From: Hyphomicrobiales bacterium
GTDB taxonomy: Bacteria > Pseudomonadota > Alphaproteobacteria > Rhizobiales > Rhodobiaceae
NCBI GenBank assembly: GCA_002869065.1
Contig: PKTR01000002.1
Coordinates: 1,426,001-1,490,000 of the forward strand
DNA: 64,000 nucleotides
Direction of reading: 5' to 3'
Positions 7,974-16,882 of the stretch are shown one piece after another. Positions within the stretch are counted from its first letter, which is position 1. Each line of letters begins with the position of its first letter. Under the pieces are notes generated by a model. That model was not told the origin of the DNA. It saw nothing but the letters and a program-made list of their open reading frames with translations, and did not search any database. Position numbers and translations under genes: made by a program.

Positions 7974-8297
7974 ATGCCGTTTGACGACGCCGTCACGATT
8001 GCCGCCGACCACATGCTGGTGCGGGTGCGGCTGACGCCGAAAGCGAATCGCGATGACATCGATGGCGTGCAGGAGGGGGCCGACGGCATGTCGTCGGTCA
8101 CGGCCAGGGTGCGGGCGGTGCCCGAAAAGGGCGCGGCCAATGCCGCGCTGCAAAAAATGCTTGCGAAGACGCTCAGGGTCGGAAAAACAGACGTCACGGT
8201 CGTTTCAGGAACGACAGCGCGGCTCAAAGTCGTGCGCATTGACGGTGACGGTCCGGCGCTTGCTGTTGCTCTCAAGGCCCGGGTCGAGGACACCTGA
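7974..8297 (+). CDS. DUF167 (YggU) family protein
   Basis: A 107-residue cytosolic protein with the DUF167 signature: VRLTPKANRDDI near residues 19-31, VRAVPEKGAANAAL in the middle, then VVSGTTARLKVVRI. Structures in this family show a small alpha/beta fold of unknown function. It shares a probable transcript with yggT upstream and folD downstream (48 bases to the folD start). Confidence 0.93.
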   Translation: MPFDDAVTIAADHMLVRVRLTPKANRDDIDGVQEGADGMSSVTARVRAVPEKGAANAALQKMLAKTLRVGKTDVTVVSGTTARLKVVRIDGDGPALAVALKARVEDT

Positions 8298-8345
8298 GCC
8301 ACGCGGCCCCGTGGCCATGATTTGACGCGTTTGGAGGATGAAGCG

Positions 8346-9239
8346 ATGACGGCAACTCTGATCGACGGCAAGGCGCGCGCCGCGCAATTGCGGGCGGATG
8401 TCGCGGTGGCGGTTTCCGAGATCAAGGCCGCGCACGGCTTCACGCCGGGGCTCGCGGTGGTGCTGGTCGGTGAGGATCCGGCCTCCAAGGTCTATGTCGC
8501 CAACAAGGGCAAGCAGACGGTCGAGGCCGGCATGCACTCCTTCGAGCACCGCCTGCCCGAAGAGACGACGCAGGAAGACCTCCTCGCGCTGGTCGAAAAG
8601 CTCAACGCCGACGACGCGGTCGACGGCATTCTGGTGCAGATGCCGTTGCCGAAGCACATCGATACCGACACGGTCGTCGAGACGATCGATCCGGCCAAGG
8701 ACGTCGACGGATTGCACCCGATGAATGCGGGCAAGATCGTGCTCGGCCGGACCGGCCTCGTGCCGTGCACGCCGCGCGGCTGCGTGATCCTGGCGAAAGA
8801 CGTGCTCGGCGATCTGTCCGGCAAGCATGCGGTCGTCGTCGGCCGCTCGATCCTGGTCGGTAAGCCGGTCTCTCTCCTGCTGCAGAACGAGAACTGCACG
8901 GTGTCGATGGCGCATAGCCGCACGGTCGATCTCCCCGGCCTGTGCCGCGAGGCGGACATTCTGGTTGCCGCCGTTGGCCGGCCGCAGATGGTGCGCGGCG
9001 ACTGGGTGAAACCGGGCGCTTGTGTCATCGATGTGGGCATCAATCGGATTGACGCGCCGGAGCGCGGCGAGGGCAAGACGCGCCTCGTCGGCGACGTTGC
9101 GTTCGACGAAGCGGTCGAGGTTGCCGGTGCGATCACGCCGGTGCCGGGCGGCGTCGGGCCGATGACGATTGCCTGCCTGCTCGCCAATACGGTGGCGGCC
9201 GCCTGCATGCGCCGCGGCATCGAGGCCCCGGCGGTTTAG
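8346..9239 (+). CDS. folD: Bifunctional methylenetetrahydrofolate dehydrogenase/cyclohydrolase
   Basis: FolD interconverts methylene-, methenyl- and formyl-tetrahydrofolate with NADP in one-carbon metabolism. The 297-residue protein has the active-site YVANKGKQ (tyrosine and lysine of the YxxxK motif), [20 protein letters not shown] and the dinucleotide-binding [12 protein letters not shown], ending with [19 protein letters not shown] at 8346 is chosen because GGAGGA lies 7 bases upstream; an upstream in-frame start at 8322 lacks a ribosome site. Length is normal. Confidence 0.98.
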   Translation: MTATLIDGKARAAQLRADVAVAVSEIKAAHGFTPGLAVVLVGEDPASKVYVANKGKQTVEAGMHSFEHRLPEETTQEDLLALVEKLNADDAVDGILVQMPLPKHIDTDTVVETIDPAKDVDGLHPMNAGKIVLGRTGLVPCTPRGCVILAKDVLGDLSGKHAVVVGRSILVGKPVSLLLQNENCTVSMAHSRTVDLPGLCREADILVAAVGRPQMVRGDWVKPGACVIDVGINRIDAPERGEGKTRLVGDVAFDEAVEVAGAITPVPGGVGPMTIACLLANTVAAACMRRGIEAPAV

Positions 9240-9275
9240 CAGCGAATATTTCGGGATTGAGCGCCTGCCTCGCCC

Positions 9276-9476
9276 CTAAAGCGGGCGGGCCTCGTCGGGC
9301 AGCATGATCGGGATGCCGTCACGGATCGGGTAGGCGAGTTTCGCCGCGCGGCTGATCAGCTCCTGCTTTTCGGCGTCGTATTCGAGCGTTGTCTTGGTCA
9401 GCGGGCAGACGAGAATTTCCAGCAGCTTGCGATCGATTGCGCGCGGGGCCGCCTTGCCGGTTTCGCTGTCGCTCAT
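9276..9476 (-). CDS. Trm112 family protein
   Basis: A 66-residue protein with [17 protein letters not shown] and [18 protein letters not shown], the conserved core of bacterial Trm112/YcaR-like proteins. Eukaryotic Trm112 is an activator of methyltransferases acting on tRNA, rRNA and release factors; bacterial members are less studied. The zinc cysteines are reduced to one here (VCPL), as in many alphaproteobacterial members. GGAAAG lies 6-7 bases before the ATG. It follows the Lon-N domain gene in the same direction. Confidence 0.93.
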   Translation of the reverse strand: MSDSETGKAAPRAIDRKLLEILVCPLTKTTLEYDAEKQELISRAAKLAYPIRDGIPIMLPDEARPL

Positions 9477-9540
9477 GGCGTTTCTTTCCTTGCCGTCTGA
9501 TCCGAGGTGCGAGTGCCGCAGTGATGCCGGCAAAGCGCTC

Positions 9541-10221
9541 TTATTGCAAGCGTGACGGCATGTCGCCGTCGCCGCGGGCGAGGTCGACCTCGGTCATGGC
9601 GATCAGCGTTTCGGCGCGGCTCTTCAGATCGGGCGCCTCGAGCAGCGCCTGTTTCTCCGCCGGGCCGTAGGGGCTCATCATGGCGAGCGCGTTGACCAGC
9701 GCCTCGTTGGAGGCCTTCTCGACGCTGTCCCAGTCGGTCTCGAGATCCTTTGCCTCGAGATAGGCGCGGAAGGTGTCGAGCAGGGCGGCGCGGTCGACCG
9801 CGTCCTCGCCGAAATGCGGTGTGTAGTCGACCCGGAACGGCTCGGTGTCGATGCGGCACTGGCGGTAGGGTGTGGTGACGGCGAGTTCCTCGGCAATGCG
9901 GAAGCGGACGATGCCGGTCAGCGTGATCAGGTAGCGGCCGTCGCCGGATTCCTGATAGGCGACGAGGCGGCCGAGGCAGCCGACGGTGCAGAGATTCGGG
10001 TCGTGGCTGGTTTCGTCGGCATCGCCGGCGAGTTCCGGCTGGATCATGCCGATGATGCGGTCGCCGCGCAGGGCGTCGTCGATCATGGTGACGTAGCGCG
10101 GTTCGAAAATGTTGAGCGGCATGCGGCCGCGCGGCAGCAACAAAGCCCCCTGCAAAGGAAAGATCGGCACCGTGGCCGGAAGGTCCTCCGGGCCGTCATA
10201 TTGGGCGTTGCCTGCCTTCAT
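9541..10221 (-). CDS. Lon-N (LON substrate-binding domain) protein
   Basis: A 226-residue protein that consists essentially of the N-terminal substrate-binding domain of Lon protease ([33 protein letters not shown] near residues 18-50) with no ATPase or protease domain. Such stand-alone Lon-N proteins are widespread in proteobacteria and have no firmly known function. ATG at 10221 gives the family's normal N-terminus. The Trm112 gene follows 64 bases downstream, a pairing frequent in Rhizobiales. Confidence 0.93.
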   Translation of the reverse strand: MKAGNAQYDGPEDLPATVPIFPLQGALLLPRGRMPLNIFEPRYVTMIDDALRGDRIIGMIQPELAGDADETSHDPNLCTVGCLGRLVAYQESGDGRYLITLTGIVRFRIAEELAVTTPYRQCRIDTEPFRVDYTPHFGEDAVDRAALLDTFRAYLEAKDLETDWDSVEKASNEALVNALAMMSPYGPAEKQALLEAPDLKSRAETLIAMTEVDLARGDGDMPSRLQ

Positions 10222-10403
10222 GCCGTCGTTCCTTGCGCTTTTTCGGGGCGAAGGATGCCGCATCTTCCGCCTTCCCGGTCGCCGGTATGGCCGCGCCTGA
10301 AAAGGCAGATCAACCCGGCCGGCGACAGAGACCAATGTAGCGCAGTTTCAACAATCGTCGAATCTTGAATATGTCGGGGGCGGTGGGCGTGTCTGATCCG
10401 GGC

Positions 10404-10748
10404 TCAGGCCGCTTCGGCGGCGCACAGGGCGAGATCTGCGAGAACCTCGTCGCGCTCGCGCTCGTGGCGGCTCAGGAGGTGTACGAAAACCAGACGGTCG
10501 CGTGAGGATGTCTCGGCGGGGCGACCGGTCAGGTGGCCGGTCTCGTCGGTGGCGCCGACCCAGAGCGCGCGCCAGCGGCGATTGGCGAACAGAACCACGG
10601 CGTTGGAGAAATTGTCGAGCTCGTTCATCGCAACGGCCGTGAACAAATATCGCCGGCCCGAGGCGCCGTGCCAATATTTGAAGCGCGTTCCGAGGCCGGC
10701 CTTGTCGACCGCCAGGGGTATCGCGCCTTTCCGAACTGCCGTCGTCAT
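10404..10748 (-). CDS. Small protein of unknown function preceded by an SOS (LexA) box
   Basis: A 114-residue protein that I do not recognise. The middle RFKYWHGASGRRYLFTAV is followed by a hydrophobic NAVVLFANRRWRALWVG strand-like stretch and a charged C-terminal half with HLLSRHERERDEVLADLAL. There is no signal peptide or membrane helix, so it is probably cytosolic. ATG at 10748 has GAGAAC upstream. A LexA-type box ends 22 bases before the start codon, so it may be induced by DNA damage (inference). An in-frame ATG nine codons upstream would place the box against the start. Confidence 0.7.
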   Translation of the reverse strand: MTTAVRKGAIPLAVDKAGLGTRFKYWHGASGRRYLFTAVAMNELDNFSNAVVLFANRRWRALWVGATDETGHLTGRPAETSSRDRLVFVHLLSRHERERDEVLADLALCAAEAA

Positions 10749-10769
10749 GGGTGTTCTCGCAAAAGAGAA

Positions 10770-10784
10770 GAACAAAATACGAAC
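10770..10784. promoter_or_regulatory. Candidate LexA (SOS) box
   Basis: GAACAAAATACGAAC is an exact GAAC-N7-GAAC, the reverse form of the alphaproteobacterial LexA site GTTC-N7-GTTC, with the AT-rich spacer common in real sites. It lies 22 bases upstream of the start at 10748, where bound LexA could overlap the promoter. Confidence 0.65.
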
Positions 10785-10837
10785 AAACTCACATAAAACG
10801 CAAGAGCTTTTCAGCTATTCCTTAGCGTAAACTCCTC

Positions 10838-10862
10838 CGTGTGCACACCTAGTGTGCAGTAA
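10838..10862. promoter_or_regulatory. Inverted repeat, possible operator
   Basis: GTGTGCACACCTAGTGTGCA contains CACAC-CTA-GTGTG and a self-complementary TGTGCACA. It sits between the acyltransferase stop (10911) and the small SOS-linked gene. It could be an operator for the small gene or part of a transcript end; no T-tract follows. Confidence 0.3.
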
Positions 10863-10910
10863 CGAATCAATAACAAGATCGTGTGTTTTTTATGGCGGTC
10901 GCGGGCGGCG

Positions 10911-11696
10911 CTATTGCGCGGGGCCGAACTTCTCGTCGAGGTGCTGACGCGCCATCTCCGACAAGGGCGGCGCCGGATTGCTTTCGGCGGCCTCCAGAAG
11001 CAGCCGGTCGCTGGCGTCTTCGATCCGGTCGGTGAGGATTTCGCGGAATTGCGATGTCGGGACGCCGGGTTCGATCGCCGGCAGGATCTCGATAACGATG
11101 GTCCCGGGGAAGCGAAGGAATTTGCGTCGCGGCCAATAGGCACCGGAGTTCAGCGCAACCGGCAGCACCGGGCAACCTATTTCCTTGTAGAGGTGCGCGA
11201 CGCCGAATTTGTAGGCCGGCGGAGCGCCGGCCGGGCGCCGGGTTCCCTCGGGAAAGATCAGCAGCTGGCGGCCTTCGGAGATGGCTTCGCGCGCCCTGGT
11301 GGTCAAAACGGGCAGGACCGCGGAGCCGCGCCCGCGATTGACCGGGATCATGTGGAATTTCCAAGCGTACCAGCCAAACAGCGGGATCCACATCAGTTCC
11401 CGTTTGAAAATGAAAACGGGGTCGCGAAACAGCGGAATGAGGGCGAAGGTCTCCCACATGGACTGGTGTTTCGACGCGACGATGAATCCGCCTTGCGGAA
11501 TGTTCTCGCGCCCGCGCACCTCGATGTCGATCCTGGCGATATGGCGCAGCAGCCAAAGGTTGGTGAAGGCCCACCAGCGGATCGCCGGCCAGCCGACCTT
11601 GCGCGGCAGCAGGAAGACAGGCCAGATCACCAGCATTGCGCCGATCAGGTAGGCGTACAGGGCGATATTGAAGATGACCGAGCGCAGGGCAATCAT
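10911..11696 (-). CDS. 1-acyl-sn-glycerol-3-phosphate acyltransferase family protein
   Basis: A PlsC-type lysophospholipid acyltransferase of 261 residues that should transfer an acyl chain to lysophosphatidate at the inner membrane. There is an N-terminal hydrophobic helix (about 3-30), motif I as KHQSMWET, motif III as FPEGTRRP and VLPVALNSG afterwards. The usual HX4D motif is HX4E here, as in a subgroup of proteobacterial homologues I recall, so it is probably active. ATG at 11696 is chosen over an upstream start adding ten basic residues. It may be co-transcribed with the YdcF gene upstream. Confidence 0.93.
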   Translation of the reverse strand: MIALRSVIFNIALYAYLIGAMLVIWPVFLLPRKVGWPAIRWWAFTNLWLLRHIARIDIEVRGRENIPQGGFIVASKHQSMWETFALIPLFRDPVFIFKRELMWIPLFGWYAWKFHMIPVNRGRGSAVLPVLTTRAREAISEGRQLLIFPEGTRRPAGAPPAYKFGVAHLYKEIGCPVLPVALNSGAYWPRRKFLRFPGTIVIEILPAIEPGVPTSQFREILTDRIEDASDRLLLEAAESNPAPPLSEMARQHLDEKFGPAQ

Positions 11697-11802
11697 GTCG
11701 CGGTTCCGTCGTCGCCGGCGTGACACCGGTCAATGAATGTCGGGGCTGTTGATAAGCACAGTTTGCCGCGACGATCCAGAGCCGTGTGCAGGCGGGATGG
11801 GG

Positions 11803-12537
11803 TCAGCCGTTGTGTGGAACTTCGATCACGATCGCGGCGATCATGCGCTGCATGTCTCCGGGGATGTTCATGCTGAGGCGCAGGCGGGCGGCGATATACT
11901 TCAGATATTCGCGCATCAAAAGGCGGGACGCGGCCCAGTTGGTGTACCAGCGGTCGAGGTTGAGATCGGCGCGGACGACCGGATAAGGATACAGCTCGAC
12001 GTCGGGCAGCGAGTTCTTGAGTTCGGCCATGGAGCGGGGCATGTGATAGGCGCTGGTCACCACGATCAGCGACTTGAAGCCGTTGTCGAGCACCCAGTTG
12101 CGGGCCTGCTCGGCGTTGCCGATGGTGTCCTCGGCCTTGTAGTCGAGGTCGACGCAGCAGGCGAACAGATCGGCGCGGCGATTGGCGTGGCGGGCGATTG
12201 CTGCACGGCTGGTGCGCGGATGGACGCCGGAAATCAACAGCCGCTTGGCGTGGCCGTCGGCGAGAAGGTCGAGAGCCCCGGTGATGCGGGCAGCGCCGCC
12301 GGTCAGCACGACGATGGCGTCGGCATCCATTTTCTGCGGCGCGGTCTGTGCGCCGATATTGGTGGCGAAATGCAGGAAGCCGCCGACAAAAAAAGCTACC
12401 GCCAGCAACACGGTCACCAGTACCGCGCGCCGGACACGAGCAAGCACCGAGCGCCCTGTGACGCCCGCCTGCGTGTGGCTGTGATCATCGGGCACCGCGG
12501 CCAAGCCTTTCCTTGCGGTGTCCGGTGAGCTGTCCAT
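11803..12537 (-). CDS. YdcF/ElyC-type DUF218 membrane protein
   Basis: A protein of about 244 residues with one N-terminal transmembrane helix (about 38-58) and a DUF218 domain. The domain has DAIVVLTGGAARI, KRLLISGVHPRTS, EDTIGNAEQARNW and VVTSAYHMPRSM. The family includes SanA, ElyC and YdcF, linked to envelope integrity and peptidoglycan precursor handling; no reaction is proven. The start is uncertain: ATG at 12537 or 12552, neither with a strong ribosome site. It lies downstream of ftsEX in the same direction, with 250 bases between. Confidence 0.88.
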   Translation of the reverse strand: MDSSPDTARKGLAAVPDDHSHTQAGVTGRSVLARVRRAVLVTVLLAVAFFVGGFLHFATNIGAQTAPQKMDADAIVVLTGGAARITGALDLLADGHAKRLLISGVHPRTSRAAIARHANRRADLFACCVDLDYKAEDTIGNAEQARNWVLDNGFKSLIVVTSAYHMPRSMAELKNSLPDVELYPYPVVRADLNLDRWYTNWAASRLLMREYLKYIAARLRLSMNIPGDMQRMIAAIVIEVPHNG

Positions 12538-12787
12538 CAGCAAACCATCCATTCGAAACGCATAGCATGAGAATGCGGCGCGGCGGCGGCATGAACAAGT
12601 CCAAACTGCGTTTTCGCCGGGGATGCGGCGCGCGATCTGCTCCGAGGATACACCTGGACCGGCCGCAGTGTGTTTGTCCTGTGCCAATCGCCCATTCGAT
12701 CCGAAAAGCGTAGCATATCGTTTGCACGGCTGCACGGGCCGCGCGCGGCCTTGCGCAAGAGGCGATCAACCGAGCTCGCCGTGCGGC

Positions 12788-13789
12788 CTATTCCATCTGC
12801 TGTAGCGTGCGCCGCACCGCGAGGCGCGAGGTGACGGCTGTCAGGACGGCAACCAGGAAGACGATGCCGAGCGCGCCGAAATAGCCGCCGGCACCGACGG
12901 TGAACTGGCCGAACAGGGCGCGTAGCTGGTCGCTCGCTGCGAGATCGCCTCCGTCGCTGCGCAACAGCGATATGAGGGCAAAGACGATGATTGCCGCGAT
13001 GCCGCCGGCGGCGCCGCCCTTGAGCCCAAGCAGCAGGAAATGACGCTGGAACTCGCGTGCGACGAAGCTGTCCTCGGCGCCGACCAGATGCAGTACCTGG
13101 ATGATTTCCTTGTTGCCGGCCATGGCCGCGCGGGTGGCGAAGACGACGCTCAGCATCATCGCGGTCAGCACCAGGACAAGGATCAGAAAGCCGCCGAAGA
13201 CCATGGTACGTGCCATGGCGACGAGGCGGCGGGTCCAGGCGGAATGATCGTCGAGGCTGGCGCCGCGCACGTCGGCCTTCAACTGCGCGCGCAGGCCATC
13301 GAGATCGACACCTGCCGGGTCGAGCATCTCGACAAGAATGAGACGGGGAACCGGCAGCGCCTCGAGATCGAGACCGGCGCCGAGCCAGGGCTCGAGCAGA
13401 CCGCGGGTTTCGTCGTCGGAGATTGCCCGCACGGTGCCGACGCCGGAAAACTCCTGGGCAATGGCGATCGCCTTGTCGATCTCGCGGACGATGTCGATGC
13501 CGTCGATGGGGCGGATCTGAATGGTGACCTCGCGCGAGATGTCGTTCTGCCAGTCGCGGGCGGCATCGCGCACGACGCTGACCCCGCCGACGGTGAGGCA
13601 GGCGAGAAAGGCCATGATGGCGACGACGATGGTCAGCGCCGAGCCGGCGACGGTCGATGGCGGTACGATCGAGGCGGTGCTGCGGAACTCCGGCCGGCGC
13701 GATTTGCGCGCGGCCGCCTTGTCCGCCTTGGCGGCCTTGGCGCCGGCGCCGACCTTCTTCGCTTTCGCCTTGAGCTTGCTGACCACCAT
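12788..13789 (-). CDS. ftsX: Cell division ABC transporter permease-like protein FtsX
   Basis: FtsX is the membrane partner of FtsE. Together they couple division-septum assembly to activation of peptidoglycan hydrolases. The 333-residue protein has a long basic Lys/Ala-rich cytoplasmic N-terminus (to about 35), a first transmembrane helix (about 48-70), a periplasmic domain with IQIRPIDGIDI, and three C-terminal helices of the FtsX domain. ATG at 13789 lies 7 bases after the ftsE stop, so translation is probably coupled. The basic N-terminal arm is longer than in enterobacterial FtsX. Confidence 0.95.
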   Translation of the reverse strand: MVVSKLKAKAKKVGAGAKAAKADKAAARKSRRPEFRSTASIVPPSTVAGSALTIVVAIMAFLACLTVGGVSVVRDAARDWQNDISREVTIQIRPIDGIDIVREIDKAIAIAQEFSGVGTVRAISDDETRGLLEPWLGAGLDLEALPVPRLILVEMLDPAGVDLDGLRAQLKADVRGASLDDHSAWTRRLVAMARTMVFGGFLILVLVLTAMMLSVVFATRAAMAGNKEIIQVLHLVGAEDSFVAREFQRHFLLLGLKGGAAGGIAAIIVFALISLLRSDGGDLAASDQLRALFGQFTVGAGGYFGALGIVFLVAVLTAVTSRLAVRRTLQQME

Positions 13790-13796
13790 GGTTTTC

Positions 13797-14456
13797 TCAG
13801 TCGTACACTTCGAGCCGGCCGTCATGAATGACCATGCGGCGGGCGTCGAACTGGTTCATCAGGTTGATGTCGTGGGTGGCGATCACCACCGAGGTGCCGA
13901 GACGGTTCAGCTCGACGAACAGGCGCAGCAGGCGCTTGGCGAGCGGTGGGTCGACATTGCCGGTGGGTTCGTCGGCGAGCAGTACGTCGGGCTGGGCGAT
14001 CAGCGCACGGGCGATCGCCGCGCGCTGCTTTTCCCCGCCCGACAGCACCGGCGGCAGCACATGCATGCGCTCGCCGAGGCCGACCCATTTCAGCAGCTCG
14101 ACGACGTCGGTGCGAAAGCTCGCCTCGTCCCTGCCGGTCACGCGCAGCGGCAGGGCGACGTTCTCATAGGTGGTGAGGTGTTCGAGCAGGTGGAAATCCT
14201 GAAAGACGACGCCGATGCGCCGCCGCATGGCCGGCATGTCGTTCTTGGGGATCGAGGCGGTGTCCTTGCCGAATACGGTGATCAGGCCGCGCGTCGGCTT
14301 CAACGCAAGGAACATCAACCGCATCAGGCTGGTCTTGCCGGCGCCTGACGGGCCGGTCAGGAACTGGAAGGATTGCGGTTCGATACGGAACGACAGGTCG
14401 CGCAATACCTCCGGGCCCATGCCGTACCGCAGGCCGACATTTTCGAAACGAATCAC
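13797..14456 (-). CDS. ftsE: Cell division ATP-binding protein FtsE
   Basis: An ABC ATPase of 219 residues with Walker A GPSGAGKT (35-42), the Q-loop VVFQDFHLL, signature LSGGEKQR, Walker B LLADEPTGN and switch histidine in ATHD. It starts with GTG at 14456: AGGGAG sits about 8 bases upstream and the protein then begins at the family-typical IRFENV. A longer frame to 14546 adds 30 unrelated residues. A CtrA box is about 170 bases upstream of the start. Confidence 0.96.
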   Translation of the reverse strand: MIRFENVGLRYGMGPEVLRDLSFRIEPQSFQFLTGPSGAGKTSLMRLMFLALKPTRGLITVFGKDTASIPKNDMPAMRRRIGVVFQDFHLLEHLTTYENVALPLRVTGRDEASFRTDVVELLKWVGLGERMHVLPPVLSGGEKQRAAIARALIAQPDVLLADEPTGNVDPPLAKRLLRLFVELNRLGTSVVIATHDINLMNQFDARRMVIHDGRLEVYD

Positions 14457-14779
14457 GCGGTGACTCCCTGGAACACACTGCCCGAAGATTGAACCGATCC
14501 GAGTGGCGAGATCATGCCCAACATGTTGAATGCGGGACGATTTCAAACCGCTCGCGCATGGTTTGCGCGCGGCGGACGCTCCGCACCGTCGATTTGGCCC
14601 CGATGTGAGGATCGCCGAGCCGAATTAACGCTTCATTAACGATAAAAGTTTCCTCTGGTGGAAACGGTCGTGTTGCACACGCTCGTCGGGCCTACAATGG
14701 GTAAATGGCCTGAAACGGCTGGAGTGCCGCCGAACATTCAGTGCGGCGCGGTGGCCGATGCCGGATGAACGTAACGCGC
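14457..14779. promoter_or_regulatory. Divergent control region between ftsE and the zinc-ribbon gene
   Basis: A 323-base divergent intergenic region. It contains a full CtrA box at 14625-14639 and no gene. The promoters for ftsEX (reverse) and the zinc-ribbon, hpt and cpdR genes (forward) must lie here. Confidence 0.6.
14625..14640. promoter_or_regulatory. CtrA binding site (TTAA-N7-TTAAC)
   Basis: TTAACGCTTCATTAAC is an exact match to the CtrA consensus TTAA-N7-TTAAC. CtrA is the alphaproteobacterial cell-cycle response regulator. The site lies between divergent ftsEX and the operon that contains cpdR, and CpdR is part of the pathway that controls CtrA proteolysis. Confidence 0.75.
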
Positions 14780-15769
14780 ATGAAGCTCACTTGTCCCACC
14801 TGCGACAGGTCCTATGCGTTGGCCGACGGCGCCATTGGCGACGCAGGCCGCGATGTGCGTTGCAGTCGCTGCGGAACGGTGTGGCACGCGACGGCGCCGG
14901 AGCCGGCGAAACTGGCGGCTGTTGGTGCGGGCCCTGACGAAGGCTTCGATACGGTCGACACGGACCTGCGCGGCGATACCGAATCCTTCTTCCTCGACGA
15001 GGGCGACCGGCGGTCGTTTCCCGATCCCGATGCGGATATGTCCGGCGATGGCATGTCGCCCGGTGGCGGTGTGGCCGCGGCAGGCTTCGACGGAGACGCC
15101 GACGCGGCATCCGGCACGACGATCGATGCCGAGGGCGAGGCGGTCCCTCACGCTGTCGACGTCGACCATCCCGATATCGAGAGCGCGGCGAAGCCGCACA
15201 AGATCAAGATCCGCTTGCGCAAGCAGAACGACGACGACAAGCGCGCGGCGATGCTCGAACAGATTTCCAATATCGGCGGGCCGATCATGCTCGCCTGCGC
15301 GGTGCTGCTGGTGATTACCGGGATCATCCTGCGCAAGCCGATCGTCGAGGGCGTGCCCGACCTTGCCGGCTTCTACGAGATGGTCGGGCTTGAGGTGAAT
15401 CTGCGTGGTCTCGAGATTGAAGGCGTGACGACCAAGCGCGACTTCGAGGCCGGCGTACCGGTGCTGATCGTCGAGGGCGACATCCGCAACATCACGGCGG
15501 AGAAGCGGCCGGTGCCGATGATCCGGCTGGCGCTGCTGGGTGCGCGGGAAGACGAGGTCTATGCTTGGTCGGTGACGCCGTCGACGACGTCGCTGCCACC
15601 CGGCGACGTGGTTCACTTCCGCAGCCGGCTCGCCTCGCCGCCCGAATTGGGGGTCAGGCTGCAGGTTCGCTTCATGGATCGAGAAATCGAACGTCCGGTC
15701 GCTGGCGGGGCGGTGGGTTTGGATGGTATTCCAGAGACACCTTCGCGCAGCACCGAGGCGTCTCAATGA
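14780..15769 (+). CDS. MJ0042-type zinc-ribbon protein with single membrane helix and DUF3426 domain
   Basis: A 329-residue protein. The N-terminal LTCPTCDRSYAL and VRCSRCGTVW carry the CxxC-CxxC pair of an MJ0042 zinc ribbon. Next comes an acidic, disordered segment (about 45-150), one membrane helix (IMLACAVLLVITGIIL, about 170-188), and a C-terminal beta-rich region resembling DUF3426. The function is unknown; a membrane-bound sensor or assembly protein is possible. ATG at 14780 gives the usual MK-L-TCP start; ATG at 14765 is an alternative. The stop overlaps the hpt start by four bases. Confidence 0.88.
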   Translation: MKLTCPTCDRSYALADGAIGDAGRDVRCSRCGTVWHATAPEPAKLAAVGAGPDEGFDTVDTDLRGDTESFFLDEGDRRSFPDPDADMSGDGMSPGGGVAAAGFDGDADAASGTTIDAEGEAVPHAVDVDHPDIESAAKPHKIKIRLRKQNDDDKRAAMLEQISNIGGPIMLACAVLLVITGIILRKPIVEGVPDLAGFYEMVGLEVNLRGLEIEGVTTKRDFEAGVPVLIVEGDIRNITAEKRPVPMIRLALLGAREDEVYAWSVTPSTTSLPPGDVVHFRSRLASPPELGVRLQVRFMDREIERPVAGGAVGLDGIPETPSRSTEASQ

Positions 15770-16290
15770 CCGAATCAGACATCGACATCCTTTTCGACGA
15801 GGCGACGATCGCCGACCGGGTTCAGATCCTGGCTAAGGAAATCGCCGCAAGCGGGCTCGAAAATCCGCTTCTCATTCCCGTGCTTACCGGCAGTTTCGTA
15901 TTTGCTGCCGATCTGATGCGGGCGCTGCATCGGGCGGGTCTTGCCGTGGAAGTCGATTTTCTGCGGCTTGCAAGCTACGGTGCGGGGACCGAGTCGAAGG
16001 GAAGTGTAAAGGTTCTGTGCGATATTGATCAGGACGTGACGGGACGGGACGTTCTTCTGGTTGACGATATCCTCGATACGGGACTGACGCTGGCTTTTGC
16101 CCGCGATCTGCTCCTGAAACGGGGCGCCCGGCACGTATCGCTCGCTGTTCTTCTCGACAAATCGGAACGGCGAACCGTGAAGATTTCGGCCGACTTCGTC
16201 GGCTTTGCCTGCCCCGACCGCTTCGTGGTCGGCTATGGTATCGACAAGGGCTATGCGTATCGTGAACTGCCCTATGTCGGCGCCTTCTGA
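15766..16290 (+). CDS. hpt: Hypoxanthine phosphoribosyltransferase
   Basis: Purine salvage enzyme that makes IMP or GMP from hypoxanthine or guanine and PRPP. The 174-residue protein has the PRPP-binding motif VLLVDDILDTGLTL near residues 98-111, LLIPVLTGSFVF and SYGAGTESKG in the flexible loop, and VGYGIDKGYAYRELPYVG at the end. The start ATG overlaps the preceding TGA as ATGA, which indicates translational coupling. Length is normal. Confidence 0.96.
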   Translation: MTESDIDILFDEATIADRVQILAKEIAASGLENPLLIPVLTGSFVFAADLMRALHRAGLAVEVDFLRLASYGAGTESKGSVKVLCDIDQDVTGRDVLLVDDILDTGLTLAFARDLLLKRGARHVSLAVLLDKSERRTVKISADFVGFACPDRFVVGYGIDKGYAYRELPYVGAF

Positions 16291-16335
16291 GGCGGGCGAA
16301 GCTTTCTGGTCGGCGCTGCCTTGGAGGGGATGAGC

Positions 16336-16746
16336 ATGGCTCGCATCCTTTTGAGCGACGACGACGATTCGGTTCGGGCGTTCGTCGCGCGCGCGCTCGA
16401 GCTTGACGGTCACGATGTGACGGTCGCCGCCGACGGCTCCGAAGCCAACGATATCCTGCACCGCGAAGAAGGCGGTTTCGACCTTCTGCTGTCCGACATC
16501 AAGATGCCGGTGATGGACGGTATCGCGCTTGCCCTCAATGCGGCGCGCGACTGGCCGGACATGCCGATCATGCTGATGACCGGCTACGCCGATCAGCGAG
16601 AACGGGCGTCAGGTCTCGACCAGCTCGTCGAGGATGTGGTGCTGAAGCCGTTCACGCTGGCCGATATCCGCTCGGCGGTCGGCCGGGTGATCGCGGCGCG
16701 CAAGCCCGAAGTGGCGATGACGGCAATGGGCGCGACCCGCCACTGA
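16336..16746 (+). CDS. cpdR: CpdR-type single-domain response regulator
   Basis: A 136-residue receiver domain without an output domain. The acidic pocket is DDDD at residues 8-11, the phosphoacceptor is D54 in LLSDIKMPVMDG, a threonine lies in MLMTGYA and the lysine in LKPFT. In Caulobacter and rhizobia, CpdR controls delivery of CtrA and other substrates to ClpXP. ATG at 16336 is preceded by GGAGGGG. The last 17 residues after the fold are variable. The CtrA box at 14625 upstream of this gene group fits a cell-cycle role. Confidence 0.92.
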   Translation: MARILLSDDDDSVRAFVARALELDGHDVTVAADGSEANDILHREEGGFDLLLSDIKMPVMDGIALALNAARDWPDMPIMLMTGYADQRERASGLDQLVEDVVLKPFTLADIRSAVGRVIAARKPEVAMTAMGATRH

Positions 16747-16882
16747 CCGTGTCGGCGGTGCTTCCTTAGAGGTGCCGCTTGCTCGCCCTGCCGTCGGCGC
16801 ATTTGTGTCGGCACGCTGGCCGTTGAGGCCGTTTCCCGAGTTCCCGATTGGATTGCCGTGTTGCGCCGGATGGGCGCGTGCG

